Shown here: piece by piece, positions 1 to 11,512 of the stretch | Layout of the letters: each line of letters opens with the position of its first letter | Position numbering within the stretch: position 1 is the first letter of the stretch | From: Plutella xylostella | Lineage: Eukaryota; Arthropoda; Insecta; Lepidoptera; Plutellidae | Assembly (NCBI RefSeq): GCF_932276165.1 | Contig: NC_063997.1 | Location: 2,552,001 to 2,616,000, forward strand | Direction: 5' to 3' | DNA length: 64,000 nt | Translations under genes and position numbers: made by a program | Notes under the pieces: generated by a model | Databases searched by the model: none | What the model was told of the DNA's origin: nothing | The model's input: the letters and a program-made list of their open reading frames with translations, nothing else

Positions 1-730
1 AGTTGATAGTGGCATATATATGGCCACCACAAAAAAATGGAAATTCGAATAAAAAATGGCGATTTTTTTTATAAATAATGATCATATCGTCTTCTAAACT
101 ACATGTTTATATAAAAAAAGAAGGTTACTCACATTTTTGTCTGCAGGATTGATGAGATATTTTTAAATAAACTTTGTACTTTTGAAATGAGGCAATTTTT
201 TTTCAAGTGACATTTTTTTTTTAATGTTGGCACTACTAATTGATTTGATTGAAGAAAAATAATACTGATGTGCATTCAGCTATGTATTAGTGACGTTTCC
301 AGTAGCAAGATCGAATAAACTTTTAGAATTCTCAGGCCTATAAGATGGTGGCACGTATATTGCCATCATCAGTTAAAGGGTTAACCGGTCCTCGCATCTT
401 GCCGGGAGCCGAGCCACCACGGGACCTGTAATTTATCAAATTTTACTTACATATTTATTCTCGAAAATATTTGAAGTGTTGGTATTGTTCAGATAAATAT
501 CAAAACTATATCCATGTACATGATTCATGAAATTTTGACGCTCTACCTTACCTATGAATTTTTTCCACGTGGGCAAAGAGGAAAACACCATGAGGAAACT
601 TGTAATTGGTATGATCATATATTTTTTATTCGCGCAAAATAATATTTGAAGTTAAAGCAATATAAAAGCAATGTTATGATATATTTTCGATATCTATAAT
701 AGTTTTAGCGATATAGGTTTTTAAATGTTT
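1..730. other. Gene-free AT-rich flank
   Basis: I see no supportable coding region. Around 436-610 the wording (a run ending in a gaggaaaacaccatgagg-like phrase) resembles the body of the tRNA-headed SINE at 8171-8345, so this is probably old SINE debris. Confidence 0.4.
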
Positions 731-1042
731 CCTGTTTCACAATGTCTGATAATGGCTACCTGTCGGTTAAAATACAAGCTGTCACACTCTATCATTATTT
801 TTTAGACAGTGACAGCATGTCTTTTAACCGATAGGTTAAAAGACAGGCCATTGATATCGATTCTGAAGGCAGAAATTTTAAATTTAGCGATGTCAAAACC
901 TTAATTTCTTTGTTTAAAATTCGACTCTATGATTGTTTCCGTAAATGTCATTTTATGCTAGCAAATTTTTTAGTTTGACAGCGTTAAAATTAGAATTTCT
1001 GCCTTCAGAATCAACATCATTATCCAGACATTGTGAAACAGG
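731..1042. repeat. Palindromic MITE, Harbinger-like family
   Basis: The outer ends are inverted copies: 731-748 reads CCTGTTTCACAATGTCTG and 1025-1042 is its exact reverse complement. A second inverted pair lies inside (about 859-885 against 985-1010, TTCTGAAGGCAGAAATT type). The interior shares the phrase AGACAGTGACAGCATGTC with the elements at 12876-13020 and 55737-55871, so the three are one family. There is no coding capacity. Confidence 0.7.
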
Positions 1043-1235
1043 CCCTTATTACTATAGCATTTTTAATATTTATATAGGTATTTACCCGTTCACGCTGTCA
1101 AATACTCGATCAAAAAATAGGACTGCTTCCGCAGTATTCTTCATGGTTGAACTAACCAACGAACCATCTGCATGCGTGCCTGAGGGAAAAAATATAATTT
1201 AATTAATATGCTATTAATCGTAACATATTAATAGC

Positions 1236-1597
1236 GCTCCTAAAGTAGCTCAGAGTGCTATGGAGACAGCTATGCTTAGGGTTTCTCTGATGGATCGTAT
1301 CAGAAATGAGGTTATCCGTTAGAGGACTAAGGTTACCGATATAGCTGTCAAATATGCAATCTGAAGTCTGCTGGTCATATCTGCCGAAAAACCGATAACC
1401 GTTAGGGTATACGAGTTCTCGAGTGGAGACCAGGAACAGGCAAATGCAGCGTGGGACGCCCTCCTACCAGCTGGACCGACGACCTTAGGCGGGTAGCCGG
1501 TAGTGGCTGGATGCGGAAGGCCGGGGACAGAGTGTTTTGGCGCTCCTTGGGAGAGGTCTATGTCCAGCAGTGGATTAGCTGACGATGATGATGACAT
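1236..1597 (+). mobile_element. RTE-like LINE, 5'-truncated 3' end
   Basis: The conceptual translation of the first part (CTAAAGTAGC onwards) resembles the C-terminus of lepidopteran endonuclease-reverse transcriptase proteins (AMLGVSLMDRIRNEVIR, then KVTDIA), followed by a degenerate tail and GATGATGATGA at the 3' end. Frames are broken by stops and indels, so this is a dead fragment. The same 3' end recurs at 12190-12323. Confidence 0.65.
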
Positions 1598-2185
1598 TAT
1601 GCCCTCTAAAGCATCCATCACAGCACTACCGAGGTGCATATAATGATCTTCTCTTCTATCTGATCTTCATACAGTGAAATTAGGGCCTCCCCGAAAATAA
1701 CCCAATTTTCGTGGTCCATACGCTTGGCGGGCGCGTTGGAGAAATTACTTAACATTAATTATAAAATGATTTTTTAAACAAATATGTACCCCTGCCGGTC
1801 GAACTTAGAACCCTTGGCACAGCGGTCAAAAGTTAGAAACCAATGCGCATCAGGTCGTCATCTCCGGCACGGGTCTCATTCCAATGAAGGAAGGGTTTAG
1901 GCCTAATGCACCACGCTGGCCTAGTGCGGGTTGGTGATTGTGCTGAGAGAGTTACCGGGTAAGTGGGCAACCAGATGTTTTCAAGCTGCCCAAAGGCCTT
2001 CTCTGACTAGGTTTAATGATCTGCCTATTATCTTATACTAATAATAACCATTTAGCACTAGAATAATATTTGAAAAATAGCCTATAGTAGAGAACAACAC
2101 TTTTTATTGCAGATATTTGAACATTTTCATCGACGTGATGAAAATAACAAGTCTTTAGTAGTTTAATAAACGAAAATATACAAAC
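1598..2185. other. Gene-free spacer downstream of the P-type transposase relic
   Basis: No coding exon is visible. The segment at 1795-2000 contains a GGTCGAACTTAGAACC word that looks like a decayed reverse-strand B box of the tRNA-headed SINE. The 3' exons expected for a full-length P-type transposase are not found here. Confidence 0.4.
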
Positions 2186-4682
2186 CATAATTGGATGTAA
2201 ACAAAAGCATTGCAGCGGTTCGCTCGCTGAGGACTTGTGTACAGTTTTTAACTTTCATTTTCCTTATTTTATCTGGGATGACATGTTCATCTGTTAATTT
2301 ATGAAGCATTCTAATTTCTCCTACGTGGCAGTCATTTTTGTACACTTCGACAATGTCACTCCATCTAGCTATATTTCCTTTAAACATCATATCTTTGTTT
2401 CAAAAGTTATTCCGTATCCCTTTAATGAGGTGCGGAGGGTCGAAAATTATGTTCAGCGCATGACCATCAATCTCCACTTTGTTATCTGAAAAAGACATAG
2501 GATTTTTTATAGTTAAAGTGTAGGAACATCTCACACACAGCCATTCATCTAAACTAGGGAGAGACTGTAATATAAGTATCGAACAGCTGATATATCTAAA
2601 CAGATACATGGGTACATATTAACTCCCAAGACCAGAGTATCTGACATTAAAACAAATTACCGGCCCGGTCTGTAATCGAACTTAGGACCTTCGGGATAGC
2701 AATCAGGGTCATTAACTACTACAGCAAAGTTTCAAAATCCCACTTTAAAACAGAGTTGTCGCTCACTCTCAATATTAACAATTATGGAATAAGAGAAATT
2801 ATCGCGAGTTAGTACCCTACATCTATATTCTTGCTAGATATTGTACACCCTTCATGTGGCATCGAGGCCGTAAGACACCTGTGTATAGTCATATTTTGGA
2901 CAGTTAGGAATTCCAGGTACTTACTTGGGGGATCATTACGGAGCAATTGACATCTGCGAGTATCTGCTCGCATACTGTTCATGCAGGATTGAAACGTCGA
3001 CCCTTGGTCGCATACTAGCGCTTTTGGAAGAAGTCCCGTTTGAGAGACAGCAGTTACTACTTCCTGCAATATTGGAAACATATTTATTTATAAATGGCAG
3101 TAATGTTTTTAAATATTACAACTTAAAGTTGTATCTTCATATCCCTGATTGTTACAATACATAATTTTAACAGGGCGGAAAGATTGAACGGGTTGGAGAG
3201 AAACTACCTTAAATGTTAATTTAACCTTGATGTCATTTAATTAAATTAAAATTAAATTTAATCAAAAATACTAAAGATTAAACTTCAAAATAAATAAGTA
3301 AGTACCTTTAAAATGTTTTTCAACTTAATAGTTGGAGTTGTTCCTTCACATAAATAATAAGCTATGGGCTGTCTCCATGAAGTGCATATACCTCGAACCA
3401 TAAAAACAAGGGCATGATCGCATAGTTTCCTTTCCACTTCGGCACCAAAATTCACAAAACCGTCAATGCGATCTTCAGATTCTAAGAATGTCAAATGAGG
3501 TGTCAACGCCACTTCATCAAACACAATGGAACAGCACTTTTTTTTGTCATCCCAATTCCGAACTGACTCCTTTAGTTGTGTAAATATGTTTTCATTTATT
3601 CCCGGTGCAAGAGAAATATGATGAGTAAATTTTCTTAGAGTTCGCCTGCTAGGCAAGATAAATATCTTGTGCAGCAATTTATATCCTTTCGGACTTTGCT
3701 TTTGGAGTGATAGAGCCAAGAGTTTCTGTTCAGTTGTGAACCTCCGTCTTTTTATGTGTTTATTGGCGAGCGTGACCTGCATTTTAAGGAATGTCTTGGC
3801 TTGAGGAGTCAGTTTCTCTACAAGCTCAGAAAAAGATTTGTTCTGATTTAGTTTTTCAGCTTTTTCTATTCGCTCCTGGTATGACTGAACTATACGGCGA
3901 CGGGATTTCAGTATAGTCGAGCATTTTTGGTACATTTTCTTGCATCTGGGGGTTAATTGTTGTACACTTTTTATAAGTCTTTTCCTTGCCGTCTTGGTTT
4001 CTGAAAAGTAGAAAATAAAATATTTTAGTATTTTACTTAAAATAATAAATACCTTTAGATAGTATTATTCGAACTAAGAACTAATAATAGGCGGATTTAT
4101 AGCTAAAAAAAACGATACCCTACCTGGACCTTAAATTGAAGGAGTATTTTTGATTAAATTGGGGAGTGTTTTTTTCTAATAAATAAATATAATACACTAA
4201 CTTCTCCGCCAGATTCGCTTCTAGGATAAAAAGTGCATAAAAACTTAAATCACTCTACGTCGTAGGCTTACCTAATGTCACATTGGACCTTCTTGAACAG
4301 CTAGGAGATATGACTTCCGGAATACGAACAGTACATTCTGCGGTCGTAATATCATCAGGAATGGTTCCTGAAACTGAAAACAGTGATTTTCAGAAGTAAT
4401 AGAGTTAAATCTCTCTTTTGGGAAGAAATAAATTGTTCAATTCGACAGAAGTAGAATGTCGAATTCCAAATTTTAATGTAGGATTTTCGAAACAAAGCTC
4501 TTGGGCAAAACCTAGAATAGTTGCAGTTGAGTTGAATCAATAGTTTAATTATCAAATATGAAATTGGCAATACCTAAAAAAAAATGTAGTGAACTACTTA
4601 CTGTCTGTTGCTGCGGATATGTTAAAATTATCTAACTCTCTCTGCGAGTTAGAACCACACGAGCCATTAGTGTCGTTACCAT
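2186..4682 (-). pseudogene. P-element / THAP9-type transposase, catalytic part, decayed
   Basis: Five minus-strand exons can be joined in phase: 4682-4602, 4373-4272, 4000-3306, 3063-2925 and 2485-2186. Together they give a protein typical of P-element/THAP9 transposases: a basic LTPRCKKMYQKC region, a long helical region, IVFDEVAL, LVCDQGSTFQSCM and the signature FDPPHLIKGIRNNF. Directly after that signature the frame meets TGA (2402-2400), where relatives continue, and the reading then resumes as MMFKGNIARWSDIVEVYK in the same frame. The end of the domain after TAAMLLFTSNYG is missing. The intron between the last two exons holds a decayed SINE. The first exon here needs an upstream exon ending in phase 1, which exon 3 of the THAP gene at 7153-10126 supplies, so both were probably one gene. 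It is almost certainly inactive as a transposase. Confidence 0.8.
2515..2725 (-). repeat. Decayed tRNA-headed SINE in the transposase intron
   Basis: Read on the minus strand, it begins with a tRNA-like head (reverse complement of the AATCGAACTTAGGACCTTCG segment, a weak B box) and ends with the body phrase also seen at 49680-49917 (CATCTCACACACAGCCATTC on the plus strand). It is more diverged than the other copies. Confidence 0.6.
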
Positions 4683-4818
4683 CTAAAATTAGAAATAGTT
4701 TTTTTAATTAAGATTATAATAATAGGTTTTTTCTAAAATGTCATCAAAATAATAGGTTTGTTCTATCTAACATAAGTCTTTTGCTAAAAACTATTGCTAC
4801 AACTAATATTTTTTTAAA

Positions 4819-4943
4819 AATCTCGGATACTGATTTGACGGTTCATCAATGATTCAAATTCTGAACGGTTCATCAACAGCCGATTGTCCTGCCGATATGT
4901 CACCGAACGAACGATATTTCACCTGAACTTAGTATCCGAGATT
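4819..4943. repeat. Short inverted-repeat MITE
   Basis: The ends AATCTCGGATACT (4819-4831) and AGTATCCGAGATT (4931-4943) are exact inverted copies about 125 bp apart. It lies upstream of the first exon of the transposase relic. No coding capacity. Confidence 0.6.
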
Positions 4944-5024
4944 AAAAAACAGGTTTCTAAAAGTTTCTAAGGTACTTTAGTTTTCTTTCAGTGCATATAC
5001 TTTATATTATACTTGCTACTATTA

Positions 5025-5156
5025 TAGTGTGACCATTACCGCTGTGCACTGCGGGGGACGTGCGGGGCGGGGCCGCCACGAGCGTGCCAGACGAAGTAGC
5101 CGATTTCTCCTACCGTCTCGCCGCGCGCATGCCTTAGGGCGGTAATGGTCATACTA
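5025..5156. repeat. GC-rich MITE with inverted ends
   Basis: The inverted ends are TAGTGTGACCATTACCGC and GCGGTAATGGTCATACTA, with one mismatch. The interior (5041-5140) is far richer in G+C than the surrounding AT-rich DNA. Confidence 0.6.
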
Positions 5157-5457
5157 ACTATAATACTACACTACTGTATGCACTGCTTACTACAATAACT
5201 ATCATACAATAATACATTCGATTGCACGGATTGCACCATACTTTGATTGTGTCTTTTAATCAAAATATTATTAAACAAGTACTCTACAGCTAAAATAAAT
5301 GGTTAAATACGAAATTAATCATTTTTGCTAGTAAATATTCCATTGTTTGTTATGTTTCATTTTAAAACCTAATTTTTAAATAAATTCTAATAAAAAGACA
5401 CACTAAGATTGCACCTTTAGTGCCAAGTAAGGACAAATGGATTATACTAGAAATATA

Positions 5458-7109
5458 CAGGGTGTCCCAAAAGTCAACGTCATCCCTTAAAGGGCTGATA
5501 GGTCAGCTCATGAGAGGCCAGAATATCACAATATGACCTTAGTAAAAACTCGATAATTTTCGAGATATTGACACTTTTATAAATTTGCTGAAAATCGACA
5601 CCTTGGATCAGTTTTTTGCGTGCCGCCGGTACAAAAATCCATATTGTTAGAATTTGTTTGGTGTTGCATCACCCTGTATAGCCCTGCTATTGATCGCAGT
5701 AAAAAAAAATATCGAGTAATGCTGTATGTTTAAAAAAAACACGGTTTTAGAAGTCATAAAAGGTAATCGTATTTTTTTATAATCAACTTTGACTCTACAT
5801 ATTGTAAAAAAAATATACCACGCAAACCTGGCACTTTATTTGAAAAGATTGCTCATTTAATGCAGTTTCCAAAATGGTATAAAACGTTGCTATTGTTTCA
5901 ATTAACAAAAAAGTTATTGCTATTTTAGTACAAAACGACCTCGATGTAAAATTGTTTGAAGGAAATTTATCTGACTGAATTTATTAAGGGTAAGTCATGT
6001 TGGAATGAGTAAAAGTAAAATAGGTGGTGGGGTCAGCCGTGGCAACATAGATGACGCAAAAATAGCTAAGAAAAAACTTACCAAACTCTTATAAAACATA
6101 TTTTGCGTTTTTTACACCTTATTTAAAAAAAACAAACATTTATTGACTTTTATTTTTATTTCTCAAAATTATATCACCACATTATTATATTAAGTACATA
6201 ATCAGCAAAAAATAATACTCATAAATGGTCATAATCATAATTTTGAGAGTTTGGTTTTGCTAATATAACTTTAAAATAAATAACAAATAATTAGAGGTAA
6301 TGTTAATGACAAACTGATCTGTCCCTTTTTTGGATACTGTGGGTGTACAATGTACATGTGTAAGCGTTTTACTTGTACAATATCACACATTAGCACTACT
6401 CAGGAATGTACGTTACCATGCGCTACATTTATGGGGAATGTGGAGTTGCTATAGTCCACTTTTTTCGAGAAAGATACTCAAAATGCGTTTTTTTTATTAA
6501 CTGTGACAACGTTGTCTCTTTTCCCACTCCTGGCCACACCACCTATTTTACTTTTACTCATTCCAACATAACTTACCCTTAATAAATTCAGTCAGATAAA
6601 TTTCCTTCAAACAATTTTACATCGAGGTCGTTTTGTAATAAAATAGCAATAACTTTTTTCTTAATTGAAACAATAGCAACGTTTCATACCATTTTGGAAA
6701 CTGCATTAAATGAGCAATCTTTTTAAATAAGGTGCCAGGTTTGCGTGGTATATTTTTTTTACAGTATGTAGAGTCAAAGTTGTTTATAAAAAAATACGAT
6801 TACCTTTTATGACTTTGAAAACCGTGGTTTTTTTTAAACATACAGCATTACTCGATATTTTTTTTTACTGCGATCAATAGCAGGGCTATACAGGGTGATG
6901 CAACACCAAACAAATTCTAACAATATGGATTTTTGTACCGGCGGCACGCAAAAAACTGATCCAAGGTGTCGATTTTCAGCAAATTTATAAAAGTGTCAAT
7001 ATCTCGAAAATTATCGAGTTTTTACTAAGGTCATATTGTGATATTCTGGCCTCTCATGAGGTGACCTATCAGCCCTTTAAAGGATGACGTTGACTTTTGG
7101 GACACCCTG
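5458..7109. mobile_element. 1.65-kb foldback (long inverted repeat) DNA element
   Basis: Two arms of about 572 bp (5458-6029 and 6538-7109) are inverted copies with few mismatches, around a 508-bp centre. The element starts CAGGGTGTCCCAAAAGTCAACG, here shortened to its first bases CAGGGTGTCCC, and ends with the reverse complement; TA flanks both sides. I see no transposase frame. It is a non-autonomous TA-targeting element, perhaps Tc1/mariner-like. It sits between the THAP exons and the catalytic exons of the P-type gene, in what would be their connecting intron. A related end (CAGGGTGTCCCAAAAGG) occurs at 50138. Confidence 0.85.
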
Positions 7110-7152
7110 TATACATACACACAATAAAATAACAACTACTAGGTAATTATAA

Positions 7153-10126
7153 TTAAAGTGAAGTACCAGTATTAAACTTCTTTTTTTTATTGGGTGGCAG
7201 TGCATATGAATGCTCAAGGTTCACTGTATTTAACACTTTTATAATGTCTTCCACTGTAATATAAACAATTACTTAACAAAAATTCAAATTAAGATAGGGT
7301 ATGTCTTAGATAATAATTAGGTATAATGTAAGTAATAAATAGTATGTTACGAGTACATACGTTCTGATCCTGACAGATGTCTTTTGGTAGTTTCCAGAGG
7401 TGCATTGAGAGGTATTTTCTTTGCATAATCGTGATCCCATTTAGCATGCATGGAGTGGAAATCTATAAAATAAAATGTAAAACAATGATAATTATAATAA
7501 TCATTCAATAGGAAACAAGATTCAACATAGTTTATAAAATCCGCAACTGCATTGGTGGTATGCTCTATAAAGAAATACTGGTAAATGTAGCATGTGACAC
7601 CCTCAAGCCTGAAATTTTTACAAGTAGGGTATGATAATGAAGGAAGAATCATAGGAAGTGATGAATGAGGAGCTCCTTGAAAGTGAGTGGCATATGGGCA
7701 ACTATTACATTAACCAAAACTTGAGTTTTTTTTTAATGTTGGCAGACTGATGCTGTGAGTCATTTTATTATTTTAACTAAACAATTTCACTCTAATTGAC
7801 TCTATATTAGTAAGTAGGTTACTACTACTTACTTTCATATTTTGGCTTGCCAGATGAAATTTCCTCAGCTGTAAATAAAGATGGTACAGCCATGTAGTGC
7901 CTCCTTCCTCTTGTGAAACTTTTGGGTTCAAAATGCTTCAAACACACCTGAAATTTTCAATCATGTTAGACATAAGTATTACACATAAAAATTGATTGTA
8001 TCCAAGGGTGATGTACCAACTGAATGTTAAATAAATGTATCCATGCCATCTAGAACACCCTGGGCAGTCAGTGACAACATATTATCTGACTGGCTAATCC
8101 TTTCACCCCGGGGACATGTGACACTAACACCAAAACCACATGAAATGTATCTTACTGATAAACCTAAAAGATAAGGAGTGATGGTAGCTCAATCCGGTAA
8201 GCGCCCACTTCTCACACCAGAGATGTGGGTTCAAATCCAATAGGTATAGGTAGGTAAGTACCAATGAGTTCTTTGAATTTCAATACAATGTATAATCTTA
8301 TGGCGAAGGAAAACACTGTGAGGAATCCTGTATAATATGTCTAGATTGTGTACCCTAAGTACATTGTAGTCATTCAAAGACGGCTATATAGTACAAATAT
8401 TCAGCGAAAAGCGGGTGGCTCGCTTTCGAGTCACCTCTGACTACACCTTTGACTGGTTTCATACTTACTTGCACGGACGCCGGCAGCGAATCCGTATTGA
8501 AGAGTCCTACTCTGTTTGGTGTAGTACTACGGCTGGTGTCCCGCAAGGTGGCGTGTTGTCTCCTCTTCTCTTCGCAATGTTCATAAATAGTATATCCAAC
8601 AACATCTCTTCTTCCTACCACCTTTATGCAGATGATCTACAAATTTATAACCATGCTCCAATTTCCGACCTCCCAGTTGCCATACATAAAACCAACACTG
8701 ACTTGGATTATATACTGGCGTGGAGTCAAAATCACGGTTTGAAAGTCAATCCAACCAAAACACAAGTCATTATATTAGGCAGCCCCAGATTCAGCTCATT
8801 TGTTGACTACAATGCCCTCCCTCCAATAGTTTTTGATGGTGTCCACATACCTTGGAGTAAACAGGTGAAAAACTTAGGGGTCTACATGGACAATGCTATG
8901 ACCTGGAAGACGCAGCTTGATGAGGTCAGTCGGAAGGTGTTCGCTTCTGCAGGATCACTCCGCAGACTGCGAAATTTCTTGCCCACAGCCACCAAAATTG
9001 TGCTTTCTCAATCCTTACTTCTTCCTATTCTAGATTATGCCGACTCATGTTATCCCGATCTTACCGAAGAGCAACTTAACAAACTTGAGCGCCTCCAGAA
9101 TGTCTGTATACGGTTTATATTTGGTTTACGCAAGTATGACCATGTTTCAGAGTATCGCGCTAAGCTCAAGTGGCTCCCCATTCGCCTTCGCCGGAATACT
9201 CACATTCTTTCACTTCTTTACTCAATACTGTTTAACCCAGCGTACCCCGATTATCTCAAAGAGCGATTTCACTTTCGACATGAATCCCACAGCCGGGGAT
9301 TACGTTCTTCAGAGAACCTACGGCTGAATATTCCACCTCATACCACAAAATTCTTTAGTGACTCTTTCACCATACAAGCAATCACCCTATGGAACGATCT
9401 CCCACTTAGTATACGGAAAGCACCGTCATTGGCCTCATTCAAAAGGATGTTAAAAGACCATTTCCTCGGCTCTTGATTGAAGATCACTATATCCTCTTTA
9501 ATATGCTTATTATTATATATAAGTAACATGGTATGTAGTTTATTATATATTAATATATATTTTAATATATTATATATTATGATGCTAGGTATATAAATTA
9601 TGTATGTAAATATATTGTAGGTAGTATGTTATGGTATATTAAATATTTATGGTATATTATTTATTCCTGCTACACTTTACCCTTTACATCTAAATATCCT
9701 TCCACCCAAAGGTTGTCTGGAAGAAATCGCTTTTAGCGATAAGACCGCCATTTGTACATATGTGTTAGATTAAGTTTTGTATTGTTGTCCATATTTTTGT
9801 GTGCAAATAAAGAATATCTTATCTTATCTTATCTTATCTTTGGGGACTACAGTCATCAGCATATTGTGTAAGTATGAATATACATTATATATTGTATAAG
9901 ATAAGTAGATAATAAGCCTCATGTGTTATATTAGGTACTGATAAGAATGCAAACTTACAACTTTTTCCCTGAGACGATATCTAGGTAGGCCCATCAACCC
10001 GGAACAATATGGTTTGAGAGTGTCCAACCAAACATCTGAAACTCGAGGGTCATGCGGCCACCGGGAGGTTTTAGATCCCACATCAGATTTGCAGCCATCT
10101 ACGACGCACTTGCGAATCCGAATCAT
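7153..10126 (-). CDS. THAP-domain protein, four coding exons
   Basis: Exons 10126-9959, 7947-7833, 7462-7361 and 7253-7153 join with GT-AG borders and consistent phase (0, 1, 1) into 161 residues. The zinc-binding C2CH pattern of a THAP domain is complete: C7 and C12 (KCVVDGC), then after the WPHDPRVSDVW stretch C58 and H61 (VCLKHF), and the closing AVPSLF at 76-81. THAP domains bind DNA and are the targeting module of P-element transposases. The last exon ends with a lysine-rich tail (NKKKKF) and TAA, giving a THAP-only product. Skipping that exon would join exon 3 in phase to the transposase exons at 4682. An acceptor just before the ATG suggests an untranslated first exon upstream. The first intron holds a LINE (8400-9838) and a SINE. 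It could be a domesticated regulator or the surviving 5' half of a dead transposon. Confidence 0.75.
8171..8345 (+). repeat. tRNA-derived SINE copy with A and B boxes
   Basis: A tRNA-like head shows an A box (TAGCTCAATCCGG) and a B box (GGTTCAAATCC), followed by a body ending near CTGTGAGGAATCCTGT. It differs from the SINE at 13228 and looks truncated by or next to the LINE that follows. Confidence 0.55.
8400..9838 (+). mobile_element. CR1/L2-like LINE, 5'-truncated, long RT frame
   Basis: A continuous frame from about 8400 to the TGA at 9474-9476 encodes the C-terminal two thirds of a non-LTR reverse transcriptase: GVPQGGVLSPLLFAMF, the active-site YADDLQIY, then the C-terminal region LRNFLPTATKIVLSQSLLLP ... 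TLWNDLPLSIRKAPSLASFK that I associate with the CR1/L2 group. The 5' part (endonuclease, first RT motifs) is missing. The 3' UTR ends in AATAAAGAATA followed by about five TTATC-type repeats, a microsatellite tail typical of these LINEs. It lies in the first intron of the THAP gene, in the opposite orientation. No internal stops in over 1 kb suggests a young insertion. Clade naming is tentative. Confidence 0.85.
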
Positions 10127-11512
10127 GTCAGACAGCTGAAAGACAATCAAAGATAAGAATCAAGAATACATACAAAGGTTACTTAAACTTATGAAAAGGG
10201 TATTGTCTACTTGGTGATAACTTACGGAAAAGTGGAAATTATTGGAGGTGTAAGACTGGTCACAAGGCTGATGATGGCTGAGGGAAGACGCAGGTCACAA
10301 ACGGAGGGAAAACCTTAACACGCTGACTTTGGACGAAGTTCTGTAATCAGTCACAAAAAACAACAAGCAAAACAAATAGATTAGTAGCAAAAGAACAGTG
10401 TCCTTTCAATGATAAAAAGAATTAAAATTTGCATCAATAAGTGAATATTGTAAGCAAATTGTAATTTTTTCGTAAAGTCTCCGCTATAGAAATAGTGAGA
10501 CAAAACAAAATGGCGGGAAAGCCAGGAAAATTCAAGCGTCAGTCAGATAGAAAAATAACGGCGAAAATTTGATTTTGTACACAGAACAAATTAAAGAAAG
10601 TATGTTCTCGATGCAGTCGTATAAATAACTTACAAGATTGAATAAATTATTTTCACTTACAAAAATAACTTAACAATTGTATTGTAATATTATAACTTAC
10701 CTAACTTATTATTTAATCATGTATTTTTTTAATACATTATATTTTATGGGATCGATTCTGTTCTTTCAACTGATATCAAAATACACCGTTTTAAGTTTAA
10801 ATAGGATGAAAAGTTAGGACATTTTCAACAGTTGAAAATCAAAAGGTCTTTTAGCTTGAAAAATTGATCAAACAGAAAAAATATTTTATATTAAAAAAAA
10901 TATATATTTGTTTTTGGTTCTATCATTTCCACTCGAATTACAAGTAGCCAATGGGAGCGGAGCCGTTTTCGTCTAGCCAATCAGCATGCTAAGGTTTTTT
11001 TTTTTTTAAATTGACTAAGATAAAGGATTTATACAGCCAGAGTCCCCCCCGTGATCCAGAATAATGATAATGACAATGTCAATGTCAACTGACAGATCAC
11101 AGATGATGTACCGCTCGCTCGTCCTGTCAAAACATCGTCGCAGATTAAGTGCATCATAGAGTAAATAAACGACGTTATGTAGTGAAGTGACTAAAATAAG
11201 AACCGACGTTTATCGAAGTGTTTCGGCTTTTATAAATAAAATTTAAAAATGATGAATGCGAAATACTTATGAAAAGGTCTACACGGGTAGCACATTTGAG
11301 TTCGATGCCGTCGCCCGCGAGGGTTCCGAGGAGGATGGCAGCGTTCCTTCTCTGTTCTTACACCGGAATAGGTACGTGCCAGCCCTCTGCTCCGGTCTCC
11401 GGACCCTTGACACCTAGACAATGCGCGACGAAAGTTCTTTGACTAATTCAAAATAAAAGTACATTAATTAGGTAAGTAGGTAATAAATTAAGTATATTTA
11501 TCATCGATATAT
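10127..11512. other. Intergenic region between the THAP gene and ZAD gene A
   Basis: This holds the 5' flank of the THAP gene and the 3' flank of ZAD gene A. Around 10920-11110 there is a moderately GC-richer piece including CCAATGGGAG and GCCAATCAGC (CCAAT-box words), a possible promoter for a transcript I cannot identify. The short frames here show no recognisable protein. Confidence 0.4.

Noticed and set aside
11230..11421. 63-codon Arg-rich minus-strand frame
   Set aside because: No domain, no splice context, no support beyond being open.
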